64,000 nt of DNA from positions 60,824 to 124,823 of the IMG/VR virus record IMGVR_UViG_3300036857_000619. One strand, 5' to 3'. The DNA comes from a virus. Both the position numbers and the translations under genes were made by a program. A model generated the notes under the pieces. It ran no database searches. It saw nothing but the letters and a program-made list of their open reading frames with translations, and was not told the DNA's origin. Within the stretch, counting starts at the first letter, position 1; every line of letters begins with the position of its first letter. Below are positions 1 to 9,875 of the stretch, piece by piece.

Positions 1-770
1 AGTTTGACCACGACGTCGCCCGACGGCATCTCGAACAGGCGGAAGAAGCCGATGCGATTCGGCGGCCCGAGATCGTACAGCGCTTCGATCTGGGAGTATT
101 TCTGGAGATAACTGAGCGCGGACTCACCCGCGCGGCGGTAGGCGTTTTCGACGTTGACGTCCCCACCCGCAGACAGGCCGCCGGTGCCGGAGTGCCAGAT
201 GAAGCGCAACCCGACCGGATCGGCGATGCCGAAGCCATAAACGCGGCCCGTGGACTGGAGGTTGGCCAGCGTGTGCGGCACGTTCGCCCGCAGCAGCACC
301 GCGTGGGCGATCTCCGTGTACGTCGCGCAACCGGCGAAGTGGCCAGAGCTGGGCACCAGGTCCTGGACGCGCAGACCCCCGATCCCGATCGAGTAGGTGG
401 TGTTGCCGAAGGTCAGATTGGGGATCGTCCGTCCGGGGATGCTGGTGCTCTCCTGCCAGTTGATGTATTCGTCGGCTCGCGACAGCTCGCCGACGCAGTC
501 CATGACGACGTTGCGCGGCAAGAGGTCGTAGTGCGCCTTGCGGCGGCGGCCCTTGAAGCGCGTGATGAGCCCATTACCCCCGTCAGCTACGGCGACACCG
601 CACTTGATCTCGACCGGAGAGTCGTACGTGCCGTAGGCGTAGGGCGCGACGATGGTGGCGCGCGCGACGGCGTCCGTCAGTGAGTGGCTGGCGCGAAACG
701 CCAGGAAGTCGTGCACAGTCTGATTGCCGACGGTCAACTGCGCCTGGATCTGGCGGCGCACGATCGGCAT
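1..770 (-). CDS. Tail tip / baseplate hub-like protein (partial, cut by window edge)
   Basis: The reading frame stays open for 256 codons from an ATG at 770 to the window edge, so the C-terminus lies outside. The N-terminus (MPIVRRQIQAQLTVGNQ, then DFLAFRASHSLTDAVARATI) reads like the first ring domain of phage gpD/gp44-type hub proteins, which cap the distal end of the tail tube. It is the third gene of a tape measure, small tail protein, hub series, the usual order at a siphovirus tail tip. Its ATG overlaps the stop of the preceding gene as TGATG, so translation is probably coupled. The hub assignment rests on position and a vague sequence resemblance; no enzymatic motif is visible in the part present. 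Confidence 0.6.
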   Translation of the reverse strand, partial: MPIVRRQIQAQLTVGNQTVHDFLAFRASHSLTDAVARATIVAPYAYGTYDSPVEIKCGVAVADGGNGLITRFKGRRRKAHYDLLPRNVVMDCVGELSRADEYINWQESTSIPGRTIPNLTFGNTTYSIGIGGLRVQDLVPSSGHFAGCATYTEIAHAVLLRANVPHTLANLQSTGRVYGFGIADPVGLRFIWHSGTGGLSAGGDVNVENAYRRAGESALSYLQKYSQIEALYDLGPPNRIGFFRLFEMPSGDVVVK

Positions 771-1279
771 CAGGGACCTATTCCATTCGGCGACGGAGCG
801 CCCGTCTCCTCGTGCGTCTGGGCGGTCTTCGCGGTCCCACCGATCGCCCCGTCTGGGGCACTGGCGGGATCGACCAGCAGGAGGAAGTCGGCTTCCGCCT
901 TGTGGACCGCCATCGGCAGCGCCTCGTTGCGGCTCAGGCTGACCAGGATGGCCGTGTAGGTGACTGGCTCCGTGATGACAGGCCGGTTGGCGATGCCAGA
1001 GCGGACCTGCAGGCTCATGTTGAGCGGACCACTGGGGTCCGGCCCCCAGTGATCGACATACACGACACCGCCCACGCTCGGATCGCCAGCCACGCGCACG
1101 GAGCATGGGCGCACGTAGCTGAACAGCGCGTCGAGCTCGACGATGTCGTACACGAGGATGGATCCCGACAGGTGCAGGGCGCCGTCCTGGATGGTGCGTT
1201 TCGGGTTGCCGTATTCCCAGTCGAAGCCCGTGCCGCGGAAACTTGAGACCGGGGAGTAGTAGGGCGAGGGCATCGTCAT
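770..1279 (-). CDS. Small tail protein after tape measure, distal-tail-like
   Basis: A 169-residue protein of unknown function lying between the tape measure and the hub-like gene, the slot normally filled by a distal tail (Dit) or minor tail protein. It is rich in beta-type sequence for its first 130 residues; the last 30 residues are Ala/Gly/Thr/Pro-rich and likely disordered. The ATG at 1279 overlaps the tape-measure stop as ATGA; a second ATG two codons later (1273) could also serve. The downstream gene starts within its stop (TGATG). No family signature is recognised, so the role is inferred from position only. Confidence 0.6.
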   Translation of the reverse strand: MTMPSPYYSPVSSFRGTGFDWEYGNPKRTIQDGALHLSGSILVYDIVELDALFSYVRPCSVRVAGDPSVGGVVYVDHWGPDPSGPLNMSLQVRSGIANRPVITEPVTYTAILVSLSRNEALPMAVHKAEADFLLLVDPASAPDGAIGGTAKTAQTHEETGAPSPNGIGP

Positions 1280-4200
1280 CGCTGAGCGACTCCCGACATC
1301 GTGCCGTTGACGTTGCCCTGAGCGGTGCGGAACACGTAGACGAGCTGATTGCGCACCTGTTCGTAGGTCTGATCGCCGGCTTGATCGGCGGCGGCGCGGG
1401 CGATGCGTTCGATGTCCTCCTGGGAATTGATCGTCGCGCCGCTCAGATCGACGCTGATCGACGGCGCGGTCGACGGCATCATCGCCGCGTGGTACACCTC
1501 GGCCTGCTCGGGTTCGGCCGCGGGTGTGATCGGCGCCTGGACGTAGCTCTGAATCGGGCGAACGTCGGGCCCCTGCGGAAACAGCCGCCGCAGCACCTGG
1601 TCGCTCGCGCCGCTGAAGATCTGCCGGATCTCGGGCGTGAGCGTGTCGCCGAAGCCCTGCATCGCTGCCTGGAGCTGCTGTTTGGTCGCGACCGGCGCCT
1701 GGGCGGGTGGTGGCGCCGGCTGCGGCTGCGGTTGGGCCTCGAGACTGCGGAGCGCGGCGACGATCTGGGCGAACTCGCTCAGCTCTTCGGGCGTCGGCTG
1801 GGTCTGGTAGGGATCTCGGCCTGGGACGAGGATGCCCTGGCGCACGCCCTCCTGTTGGGCCCGCGCGAAGGCCGTCGGCAGATCGAGCAAACCCGATTCG
1901 ATGGCCCCGAGATCGTTGTGCACGAACTCCGGCGCAAGCCCGAGGTGGCGCAGCGCCGCATTGGTCACTTCCTGCGCGGAGGGCGGTGCTGCCGCGGGTG
2001 GGGGCTGGGACGGTTGTCCGCCGCCGCCTGCGCCGCCACCCGGCCGCTGGTCCGGATACTCGCCGCGCTCGCCGCGCCGCTGGTCCTCGAGCGCGCGCTG
2101 GTTGGCTTGCTTGGTCTGCTCGTCGGTGATCTGCTTCTGAATATCCAGGCGCGCCTGGTCCGCCACGAGCTGCAGCGCCGTCGTCTTCAGCAGGTCGTTG
2201 GCGACATTCAGCAGGTCGGTCTCGGCTGCCAACCCGGCGTTTTCGAGGATCGCGGCGCGTTCGGCGGCCGTTGCCTGACGCTCGAGCGCGTCAGCCCCCA
2301 GCACCTGCCGCTCGGCGATCTCGCGTTCCGGTTCGCGCTGCAGATCGCGCAGATCGAGGGCCGTCTGGATGTGTAGTTGCTGGTTCTGCAGACTCGCCGC
2401 GATCTGCTGTTGCTGGAGCTGGACGTCCTCGAGCGCGCGCTGCTCGTTGCTCAGTTGATTCAGGATCAGGTCGCGCGCGATCTGCTCGTCCTCAAGCTGG
2501 CGTTGGGGGCCGACCAGCGAGCGTTGCGCTTCCAGGGACTGGGGCAGTTGGGCCTGCGCTTCGAGCGTGGCCTGGATCTGTTCCTGCACCAGACCAGGGA
2601 TCGCCCCAAAGTCCGCGCCGCGGCCGAGCAGCACATTGGCGCCGATCGCACGCAACCGCGCGCCGGCGATCGTGGCGCGATACTGCAGGTCCTCCTGCTC
2701 GCGCGTGGCAGCCAACGAGCCCTGACGGGCCAGGAGCAGCTGTCGCTCAGTCTCCAGGTTGGTGCGCTGGGCGATGGTGACCCTTGCCTGGAGCTGAGTC
2801 TGTTGCAACTGGTTGTCGGAGATGGCCAGCTCGAGTTGGAGTTGCTGCGCCTTGAGATTGGTGAGCTCCTGCTGGCGGCTGATGCCATTGGCCTGGACGT
2901 CGAGCAAGTCGTGCTGGTGCTGGGCGGAGAGCTCGTCGAGTTGCGCCTGGGCCTGGGCACGGCCCATGGCGATGTAGGCGCGCGCCTGCTCGATCTGTTT
3001 GAGCTGCGCCTGGGCGCCGGCCTGGCGCTGAAGATCGGCCAGCTCCTCCGCGGCTGGCCGCGTGCCGGGCTGACCCTGGATCGTCGCGACCGCGCCGGGT
3101 CCCTGTGCCGCGGCGCGGACCAGCGGCGGCAGCACTTCCAGGTTCTGGGCCTGCAGCGCCGTCGCCGCGTTGCGCTGGGCGAGGACCTGGGAAATCGCCT
3201 GGCCCTGGGCGAAGCTGGTGATGCCACCCGGCGGGATGACCAGCGGCGCGAAGGGTCCCAGCGCCGCCTGGCCGAGCTGCTGCGCCCGCTGGGCGATGGG
3301 CTGCAGATTGGTGATCAGGTCCAGCCGCGACTGCACGTCCTGGCTGGCCGTCGACAGCGCCGTGAGGCTGTTGGCCGCACCAGCGAGCGCTGGCGTCAGC
3401 TGCGTCTTGTGCGCGCGCGTGGCCTCATCAGCCGCTTGCTTCTCTTGCTGGAGCGCGATCGCGGCGTCGCGCACCGCCGGCGCCATGTCCTCGGGCTTGA
3501 CGCCCTGCTCGATCTGCGCCTGCGCCAGGGCGCGCGCTGCGATCGGGTTGGACTCCTCCGCGCCGAGCTGGAGCAGATAACCCTGCGGGCCGCGGCGATA
3601 GATCCGCACGTCTTCGGGTCGGGTGCCAGTGACAGTGGCCTGCAACTCGGGGTTGGCCGCCTCGATCAGCGATCGCGTGCGGAAGTTGCGGAGGATGTCC
3701 TCGGAGCGGAGGCCGACGAGGCCGGTGAGGCCCGCCAGCATCTTGGCCAGCTCGCCACCGGCATAGCCGACGACGGTCGAGAACGCCTCCCACGCCTGCT
3801 GGTTGCTCTTGGCCAACTGGTCCTGGGAATCGGCGAGCTTCTGGGCGTCACCAACCTGGCGCTCGTAGGTGTCGTTGAGCTGTTCCTGGATGGCCTGCAG
3901 ACGGATGAGCTGCTGCGTCGCCTCAGGCAGTTGGTCGAACCAGGCGCCAAACTGCTGCAGCGTCTGGCCAGGCAGCGGCTGGCGGCCGGTCAGCCGCTGG
4001 GTGAGCGCGGCAGAGCTGACGTCGATCGCACCGCCTGTCATGCGCGTCAGCTGGTCGGTGCTGCCGGAGATTGCCTGCTGGATCGCCTGGCCCGCGTCTT
4101 CGACGCTGGTACCGAACTCTCTGCCCAGCAGCCCAGCCTGCAGATTGAGCTGCGTCGCCAGATCGCCCTGCGGCGCCACGCCGGCACGCCGCGCGAGTGC

Positions 4201-7200
4201 CTGACCGGCGGTCGTCGCGCCGAGCTGGGCGCCGATATCAGCTGGCAGGCCACGCTGAATCTGGGAGACGAACGCCTGCTGACCGATCTGCGCACGGACC
4301 AGCTCGGTGCGCGTGCCCGCGATCTGCGCGCTGCGCGCCAGTTGCTGGTTGACGCCTTCGATCTGGTCGGACCGCTCGCCGTAGACCGCGTTGGTGGCGC
4401 GCGCGGCGCGCTGCCAGTCGCCCTCGGTCTGAATTGCGGCGGCGAACAGGTCGTGGAGTTGGCGGCCCAGGGAGCCCAGGATCGAGATGCCGACGCCCAG
4501 GCCGATCAGGTCCGTGCCGAAGCGGACGACGTCGCCGGAGGTGCCGCGGAACAGACGGTTGATGGCCTGGACGCCACGGCCGACGATGCCGAGCCCGTGG
4601 CCAGCCCGCTCGGAACTGGTCTCCAGACCGCGCAGGCTGCGGCTGTAGTCCTGGGTCGACTGGATCTGCTCGCCGAAGACGCGCGCCGGTCCGTAGGTCT
4701 CGGGCGTGATGCGGATGCGTTGACCGCCGATCGGGACGATCCGACCTTCCATGCCCGCCGGGACGGCGGTGCCGACCGCGGCTCGAGCACGCGCCTGGAG
4801 CGCGGGTGTCTCCAGCAGGCTAATGACCTGTTCCGAAGTCTCGAGGACCTGGCGGGTCGCGCGCGTGGTGCGCCGCGTGCCGCGTGTCGCTTCCTGGAGC
4901 TCGGCCGAGTAGTCGACGAGCGCGCGGTAGAGCGGGTAGGTCGCCTCGTTGATCTGGACGAAGCGCCGCTCGAGACCGCGGCCGACGGGCTGGATGGTGC
5001 CGGCGAGGATGGGTGGCAGCTCGTCGGTCCGCGCGCGTGCCTCCGCGCGCCGCGAGACCGGCAGCAGCTCCGCGACTTCCTCGGGTGTGGTGCGAACCCG
5101 CGCCCGTTCTTCACGCGCGCGCCGATCCGTCTCGGCCCGAATCCGGCGAGCTTCCCTCTCTCGCTCCTCCTCCGAGCGTCGCGCCAGCGCCGCCAACTCC
5201 TCGGCGGAGGGCGGCTCAACCTCCGAGGCGTAGGCGCGGATGAACGGCGGGAAGCTCGCGAGCCGCGTACCGCTCAGCAGCTCGCCCGCGCGACCGCCGC
5301 GTCGCCGTGCCTGCCGACGGGCCTCCCGCGCGGCGACGCTGAGCTCGCCCAGCTCCTCCGGGCTCATGGTGCCCGACTCGTATTCGGCCAGCAGCGGCGT
5401 CGTCAGGAAGCGCTCGGGCACGCCCGCCGCGCGGGCGACGGCCCGCATGCCACGCGTGTCCCTGGACAGCCGCGCCGTGGTTTCGCCGCTGCGCCTGGCG
5501 GCGGCGGTGCCGCGGTCGGTCGCCCCCGCCGCCTCGGCCTCGGCGCGCATCAGGCGCTCGAGCAGCGGCAGCTTGGCACGGATGGCCTCAGCTTCGGTGT
5601 CGATCGCTTCGGCGCTGTCGCGTGCGGACGCGGCCGCGTCGTCGGTCGCGTCGGCGGTCTCTCGCTCGCGGTCCGTCAGTCCCTCGAGGTAGTCGGCGAC
5701 TTCCTCAGGAGTCGACGGCCCTGGGGCGGCGGCCGCGGCTGGCGTGTAGGCAGGCCGCATCGCCGCGGCCGCCAGCGGACTGACGTACGGACCGGTCGGG
5801 GCCGCTGCGGCGGCTGGGATCGCGGCCGGTGGCGGGCCGATAGTCGGCTCGGGGTAGATGTCCTCTTCTTCAGGCGCTGCCGCTGCACCCGCAAGACGCG
5901 CGGAGACGGCCGCCATCGCCGCACGGCGGGTGGGGCTGCGCACTGCGCCCATCGCGGCGATCGTGCGTGACGCCTCGGGCTCGCGCAGGCGCTCCTCGGG
6001 TGCTTGCGGCGGTAGCTCGTCGGCCAGGTAGCTGAGCCTGCCGGACACCTGCAGCATGACCTGGTTGACCGTCTGCAGCTCGGACTTGGCGGCGTCCAGC
6101 TCCTTGCCAGTCCTGGTGGCGACCTCGTGCTCGAGCGCACGGCGATCCGCGCGCAGCTGGAGCATCTGCGCCTTGGCGCGGTTCCATTCCGCCTCGAGCT
6201 CGGCGATGCGCAGCTCGGACAGCTGGGCGACCTGATAGCGGTACTTCTGCGGGTCGTCGCCCTCCGGCATCGTCTGGAACAGCCTGCGGAACTCGGTGCC
6301 GGAGGCCTTCTTGCCAACGTAGACGCTGACCTGTTTACCCGCCTGGCTGATGAGCTCGGCGAAGAGCTGGCGGCCGGAATCGGCGGTGACGCCCTGGAAG
6401 CGGCCCGTCAGCCCCTTGTACTGGCCGCTCAGGATCTGCAGGATCTGACCGCGCTCGACATCCCAGTTCTTCGGCTGGGCCGAGACGCCGATCGGGCGGT
6501 CGCGGAAGATGACGTCGCCCATCTGGCGCGCCGCCTGCTGGCGTGCGCCGGCCGGCGTGAGGCCCTGGCGCACCAGCTCCTGGCGCATGGCGGCGACGCG
6601 CGTGGACCGCTCTGCCTGGTAGCGCGCGTAGGCGCCTGCGGTCAGCTGCGGGCCTGGCTCGACGGCCGCCGTGCGGCCGCCGCTCTGCGCCTGACGCCGG
6701 CCGCGCACGCCTGGCGCCATCTCCGCGGCGCGCGCGCGCAGCTCCTCGACACGCCGCGTGTCGCCCGCGTTCCGCGCCTCGACGATCCGCCTGGCGAGGT
6801 CCCCGCGTGCTTGCAGCCAGTCGTCCTGGCCGGAGAGCACCTGCTCGAGCAGCGCGCGCGTCTCGGCCAGGCTGTTCAGCGCCTGTTGGGCGACCGCGTC
6901 CTTCCGCTCGCCGATCTGCCGTTCGAGCTGGGTGATCGCCTCCAGCTGGCGACGCGCCGCGGCCGTCACCTCCCCGATCGTCAGCTCGCCTGTGCGTGCC
7001 TCCTTCGCCGCCGGCGGTTCGTAGTCCAGCCGCTTCAGCCACGCGAGTCGCTCCGGGGTGTCGGCCGGCGGCGGCTCCGCGCGGCGCGCCTCCTGGGCCA
7101 TCGTGCCCGGCGTGGTCAGGCGAGTGGCGCGCTGCTGGAGCTCGGCCGCCGTCTGCAGCAGTCCCTGGCGGATGCTGAGCACGACGTCGTCGATGCGCTT

Positions 7201-9102
7201 CATGCCGGCCTGGACGGCCAGGTACTCCGGCGAGCGCGCCGGGCGCGCGCGGGTGGCCTGCTGGACCGCCTCGGACATCGGCGTGCGCACCGCCTGGGCG
7301 AGCGCCGCGACCGCGCCCTCGACGCCATCCTCGACCATGCGCTGCAGCGTCGCGACGTCCTCGCGGCCACGCCGCGTCAGCGCCACTTCCTGGCGGGACG
7401 GCTGGGGCGCGCCGGTCGGCCTGGCGCCCTCGGTGAGGCCGAGCTGCTCGCGCGTGAGGCCGCTCTCGTTGACGATCGCCTCGGCCCTAGCCGTCAGCTC
7501 CGTAATGCGCGTCTCGAGGGCGCGGATACGGGTCTCGTACTCGGCGATCTTGCGCGACGGGCCGACGTGGCTGTAGACGCCCTGCCGCTCACCTTCCGCG
7601 AGCGCCCGCATGACGTCCTGGTGCGACTCGACGTACGGCGTGTCGCGCTCGATGCCGCGGCGCGCCTCGATCAGCCGCTTCAGCTCGGCGATCTCGGCCT
7701 CTTGCTCACGGATGCGGGCCATGACCGCGCCGAAGGCCTCGGCGGGTGTCTGGGTGGGCGCCGGCGCGGCCGCGGCCTCGGGCACCTGCTCCGCGCCTGG
7801 CTCTTGCGGCGGCTCGGCGGCCGTGGTTGGGCGTCGTCGACGACGTCCGCCGCCACCACCAGCGCCCGCGCCCGCGCCAGTCTCCGCGGTAGTCGCCGCT
7901 GCGGTGGTCGCCTGCTGGACGGTCTGCGCCTGCTGGTCGATCTGCTGCGCCTGAGCGGCCGCCTGCTGGACGGTCTCCGCCTGCTGCTCGATCTGCTGCG
8001 CCGAGCTGGCCGCGGCGGCCTTGAGCGCACGGTCAGCCGCGCGCCACTGCTCGAACGCCGGCTGGAGCGTCGTGACCACCGCATCGACGGCGGCCGCCGT
8101 CTCTTTCGGCAGCTGCTCGAACTGCTTGACCATCGGCAGCGCCTGCTGCAGCAGCGCGCGGCTGGCGGCCACGGCCCCTTCCTGCGAGCGCGTCAGCTGC
8201 TCGCCGCCCTGCAAGCGGGTCGTGCCCGTGCGCATGCGTTCGGCCAGCGCCTGCAGGTTGTCCTGGCTCGTCTTGAAGTGCTGCTGCAGCGCGTCGACCG
8301 GCGCGGCGGCGGCCGCCTGGACCTGCGCCTGCTCGCGCTCGAGCCCGACGTACGACTTCGCCGACACGAAGCGCGGGATCAGCGGCGCGCGGTAGACGCC
8401 GGCCGCGAGCGCCTCGCGCGCCAGCCGCTCCTTTTCCTCGAGGGTGGACAGCTGCTCCCTGGCCGTCGGCAGGTTGCGCTCGGCGATCTTGGACCGCGTC
8501 CCCGCGGCGATCGCCCGCTCGGAGGCGGCGATGTTGCCGGCGCGCGTGGCCACGTCGTGCGCCAGGGCGGTGACGACCTGCTCCATGAACTGGCGCGTGC
8601 CCTGGGGCGCGTCGATGCGGCCGGCGGTGCCGCGCGTTGGGCCGGTGGCCGCCCGCCGCCGCTCTTCCTGGCGCTGCTGGACCGTCTGCTGCTGCTGCTG
8701 CTGCGTTTGCTGGCGGGCACGCTCCGCGTCGCGGATGGCCTTTTGCTCGGCGCGGTACTCCTCCTCGAGCTCCTGGAGCACGCGGCGCTGGGCATCGCCG
8801 ACCTCAGCGCCCTTCTGCACGGCGGCGTTCTGGGCGTTCTGCGCCTCGGTGAGCTTCTGGGTGGCCTCGGTCGCGGCGTTGATTTTGTCGGTCGGCAGGT
8901 TCAGCCGGCTGGCGGCCTGACTGGCGTTGCTGAAGGCGTCCTGGACGCCAGCCGCGAAGTCCTGGAGCGCCTCGTTGGCCGCCTCGAGCCCTTCGGCGAG
9001 CGGCTGGAGATTGGCGTCGACGTTGACCTGGAGCTCGCCGGCGACGGCCTCGGAGCCCGTCTCGCCGGTGAAGTCCTCGTTCGGCGTGAACTGACCCGCC
9101 AT
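1276..9102 (-). CDS. Tape measure protein
   Basis: At 2608 residues this is the largest gene in the window and follows the gpG/gpT chaperone genes directly, the invariant position of the tape measure, which sets tail length and is ejected with DNA. The N-terminal half is coiled-coil-rich (long runs of Ala, Gln, Glu, Arg) with Ala/Pro-rich linkers. Hydrophobic stretches occur near residue 1525-1550 (GVGISILGSLG) and 1770-1800 (AKMLAGLTGLVGL), as expected for the membrane-interacting part. The C-terminal third returns to Gln-rich helices and Pro-rich linkers. At about 1.5 A per residue the tail would be near 390 nm, which is long. The start ATG lies three bases after the preceding stop. Long ORFs on the opposite strand inside it are GC-driven shadows. 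Confidence 0.95.
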   Translation of the reverse strand: MAGQFTPNEDFTGETGSEAVAGELQVNVDANLQPLAEGLEAANEALQDFAAGVQDAFSNASQAASRLNLPTDKINAATEATQKLTEAQNAQNAAVQKGAEVGDAQRRVLQELEEEYRAEQKAIRDAERARQQTQQQQQQTVQQRQEERRRAATGPTRGTAGRIDAPQGTRQFMEQVVTALAHDVATRAGNIAASERAIAAGTRSKIAERNLPTAREQLSTLEEKERLAREALAAGVYRAPLIPRFVSAKSYVGLEREQAQVQAAAAAPVDALQQHFKTSQDNLQALAERMRTGTTRLQGGEQLTRSQEGAVAASRALLQQALPMVKQFEQLPKETAAAVDAVVTTLQPAFEQWRAADRALKAAAASSAQQIEQQAETVQQAAAQAQQIDQQAQTVQQATTAAATTAETGAGAGAGGGGGRRRRRPTTAAEPPQEPGAEQVPEAAAAPAPTQTPAEAFGAVMARIREQEAEIAELKRLIEARRGIERDTPYVESHQDVMRALAEGERQGVYSHVGPSRKIAEYETRIRALETRITELTARAEAIVNESGLTREQLGLTEGARPTGAPQPSRQEVALTRRGREDVATLQRMVEDGVEGAVAALAQAVRTPMSEAVQQATRARPARSPEYLAVQAGMKRIDDVVLSIRQGLLQTAAELQQRATRLTTPGTMAQEARRAEPPPADTPERLAWLKRLDYEPPAAKEARTGELTIGEVTAAARRQLEAITQLERQIGERKDAVAQQALNSLAETRALLEQVLSGQDDWLQARGDLARRIVEARNAGDTRRVEELRARAAEMAPGVRGRRQAQSGGRTAAVEPGPQLTAGAYARYQAERSTRVAAMRQELVRQGLTPAGARQQAARQMGDVIFRDRPIGVSAQPKNWDVERGQILQILSGQYKGLTGRFQGVTADSGRQLFAELISQAGKQVSVYVGKKASGTEFRRLFQTMPEGDDPQKYRYQVAQLSELRIAELEAEWNRAKAQMLQLRADRRALEHEVATRTGKELDAAKSELQTVNQVMLQVSGRLSYLADELPPQAPEERLREPEASRTIAAMGAVRSPTRRAAMAAVSARLAGAAAAPEEEDIYPEPTIGPPPAAIPAAAAAPTGPYVSPLAAAAMRPAYTPAAAAAPGPSTPEEVADYLEGLTDRERETADATDDAAASARDSAEAIDTEAEAIRAKLPLLERLMRAEAEAAGATDRGTAAARRSGETTARLSRDTRGMRAVARAAGVPERFLTTPLLAEYESGTMSPEELGELSVAAREARRQARRRGGRAGELLSGTRLASFPPFIRAYASEVEPPSAEELAALARRSEEEREREARRIRAETDRRAREERARVRTTPEEVAELLPVSRRAEARARTDELPPILAGTIQPVGRGLERRFVQINEATYPLYRALVDYSAELQEATRGTRRTTRATRQVLETSEQVISLLETPALQARARAAVGTAVPAGMEGRIVPIGGQRIRITPETYGPARVFGEQIQSTQDYSRSLRGLETSSERAGHGLGIVGRGVQAINRLFRGTSGDVVRFGTDLIGLGVGISILGSLGRQLHDLFAAAIQTEGDWQRAARATNAVYGERSDQIEGVNQQLARSAQIAGTRTELVRAQIGQQAFVSQIQRGLPADIGAQLGATTAGQALARRAGVAPQGDLATQLNLQAGLLGREFGTSVEDAGQAIQQAISGSTDQLTRMTGGAIDVSSAALTQRLTGRQPLPGQTLQQFGAWFDQLPEATQQLIRLQAIQEQLNDTYERQVGDAQKLADSQDQLAKSNQQAWEAFSTVVGYAGGELAKMLAGLTGLVGLRSEDILRNFRTRSLIEAANPELQATVTGTRPEDVRIYRRGPQGYLLQLGAEESNPIAARALAQAQIEQGVKPEDMAPAVRDAAIALQQEKQAADEATRAHKTQLTPALAGAANSLTALSTASQDVQSRLDLITNLQPIAQRAQQLGQAALGPFAPLVIPPGGITSFAQGQAISQVLAQRNAATALQAQNLEVLPPLVRAAAQGPGAVATIQGQPGTRPAAEELADLQRQAGAQAQLKQIEQARAYIAMGRAQAQAQLDELSAQHQHDLLDVQANGISRQQELTNLKAQQLQLELAISDNQLQQTQLQARVTIAQRTNLETERQLLLARQGSLAATREQEDLQYRATIAGARLRAIGANVLLGRGADFGAIPGLVQEQIQATLEAQAQLPQSLEAQRSLVGPQRQLEDEQIARDLILNQLSNEQRALEDVQLQQQQIAASLQNQQLHIQTALDLRDLQREPEREIAERQVLGADALERQATAAERAAILENAGLAAETDLLNVANDLLKTTALQLVADQARLDIQKQITDEQTKQANQRALEDQRRGERGEYPDQRPGGGAGGGGQPSQPPPAAAPPSAQEVTNAALRHLGLAPEFVHNDLGAIESGLLDLPTAFARAQQEGVRQGILVPGRDPYQTQPTPEELSEFAQIVAALRSLEAQPQPQPAPPPAQAPVATKQQLQAAMQGFGDTLTPEIRQIFSGASDQVLRRLFPQGPDVRPIQSYVQAPITPAAEPEQAEVYHAAMMPSTAPSISVDLSGATINSQEDIERIARAAADQAGDQTYEQVRNQLVYVFRTAQGNVNGTMSGVAQR

Positions 9103-9105
9103 GCG

Positions 9106-9294
9106 CTACTGCCGCTCGCCGTGGTCTTCGACGAAGCCCGAGGCCGGGCGCCCGCTGCGCGCGCGCAGCCACGCGAACAGCGCGCGGATCTCGCTGGCGG
9201 TGTCGGGGCGCGGCTGGACCTGCTGCTGAACCAGGGGGCGCCGCGCGGTGCGTGGGCTCGACGGCACCACCCAGACCGGCCGCCTACCCGGCAT
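9106..9294 (-). CDS. Small protein sharing its C-terminus with gpT
   Basis: A 62-residue ORF between the Cys-rich gene and the tape measure. The ATG at 9294 overlaps the end of the upstream gene by 11 bases; an upstream in-frame extension to 9405 would run through that gene and is unlikely. Its C-terminal half (SEIRALFAWLR, SGFVED) matches the C-terminus of the gpT segment (REIRALFTWLR, SGFEED), including 18 identical bases at 9175-9192 and 9549-9566. It therefore looks like a duplicated chaperone tail. The function is unknown; it might be a third chaperone component or a relic left by insertion of the Cys-rich gene. Confidence 0.5.
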   Translation of the reverse strand: MPGRRPVWVVPSSPRTARRPLVQQQVQPRPDTASEIRALFAWLRARSGRPASGFVEDHGERQ

Positions 9295-9478
9295 CCAGTT
9301 CCTCCTCGATCGCGAACAGCGCCTCACCCAGCTCGCACGGCTCGTTGCCCTCACGGCACGCCGCGCACCCCAGCAGGTGCTGATCCAGCACGCTCGGCCC
9401 GGCACAGTCGCAGCAGTCGTAGCAGCACGGCTCGGCCTCCAGATCGCGCGGATCGTGGCGGTGCTCGCTAGCCGCCAC
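9284..9478 (-). CDS. Cys-rich 64-aa protein (probable metal-binding)
   Basis: Reading from a GTG at 9478 gives 64 residues with a dense cysteine cluster (EPCCYDCCDCAGP, then LLGCAACREGNEPCELG), the pattern of a zinc- or iron-sulfur-binding micro-domain. It overlaps the gpT stop by 11 bases and the next ORF by 11 bases. It sits between two copies of a gpT C-terminal motif, so it may be inserted cargo. No family is recognised; the start codon is inferred from the overlap. Confidence 0.5.
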   Translation of the reverse strand: MAASEHRHDPRDLEAEPCCYDCCDCAGPSVLDQHLLGCAACREGNEPCELGEALFAIEEELDAG

Positions 9479-9875
9479 GCGGGCGCCGATCCTCCTCGAA
9501 GCCGGACGTGCGCGTCGGGTCACCCCAGAACTTGCCCCGCAGCCAGGTGAACAGCGCGCGGATCTCCCGTCGCGCGTCGCGCTGCGACGGATCGGTGCCC
9601 GTCTCGGGGCGCGTGCGCCAGCCACTGGCGCCCTCCGCGTCTTTGATCCACCTGTTCAGCTCCGCCTCGCGGTCCATTTGCCAGCCCGCGTCGGAGACGG
9701 TCAGCACCCGCCGCTGATCGAGCATCTCCTGCGCGTGCAGCGCCCTGAGCGCATCCCACCACGCCCACCACTCCTTCAGGAGCATCCGCCCCTGCTCTTC
9801 GGGGCCTACTCCGTAGTAGCGGCAGAATCGGGCTCGGGCTCGGCCCCAATCGAACTCTGGATCGAGCCCATTTCC
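9468..9875 (-). CDS. gpT segment of tail assembly chaperone (made by -1 frameshift)
   Basis: This frame has no start of its own at its upstream end but is open from the slippery site: 135 codons, beginning with a Trp/Arg-rich stretch containing FCRYYGVGPEEQGRM and then KEWWAWWDALRALHAQEM. It overlaps the end of the gpG frame and is shifted by -1 from it, exactly as in the lambda gpG/gpGT pair. There the fusion protein made by occasional frameshifting recruits tape measure and tail tube subunits. The fusion with gpG would be 331 residues. An internal ATG at 9785 could give a 105-residue form but would drop the conserved Tyr-Tyr region. Confidence 0.8.
   Translation of the reverse strand, partial: GNGLDPEFDWGRARARFCRYYGVGPEEQGRMLLKEWWAWWDALRALHAQEMLDQRRVLTVSDAGWQMDREAELNRWIKDAEGASGWRTRPETGTDPSQRDARREIRALFTWLRGKFWGDPTRTSGFEEDRRPRGG

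Noticed and set aside
2377-9471. Plus-strand ORFs of 1197 and 1114 codons opposite the tape measure gene
   Set aside because: They mirror the GC-rich codons of the minus-strand tape measure, lack ribosome sites and known motifs, and have Leu/Arg/Gly-dominated composition typical of shadows.
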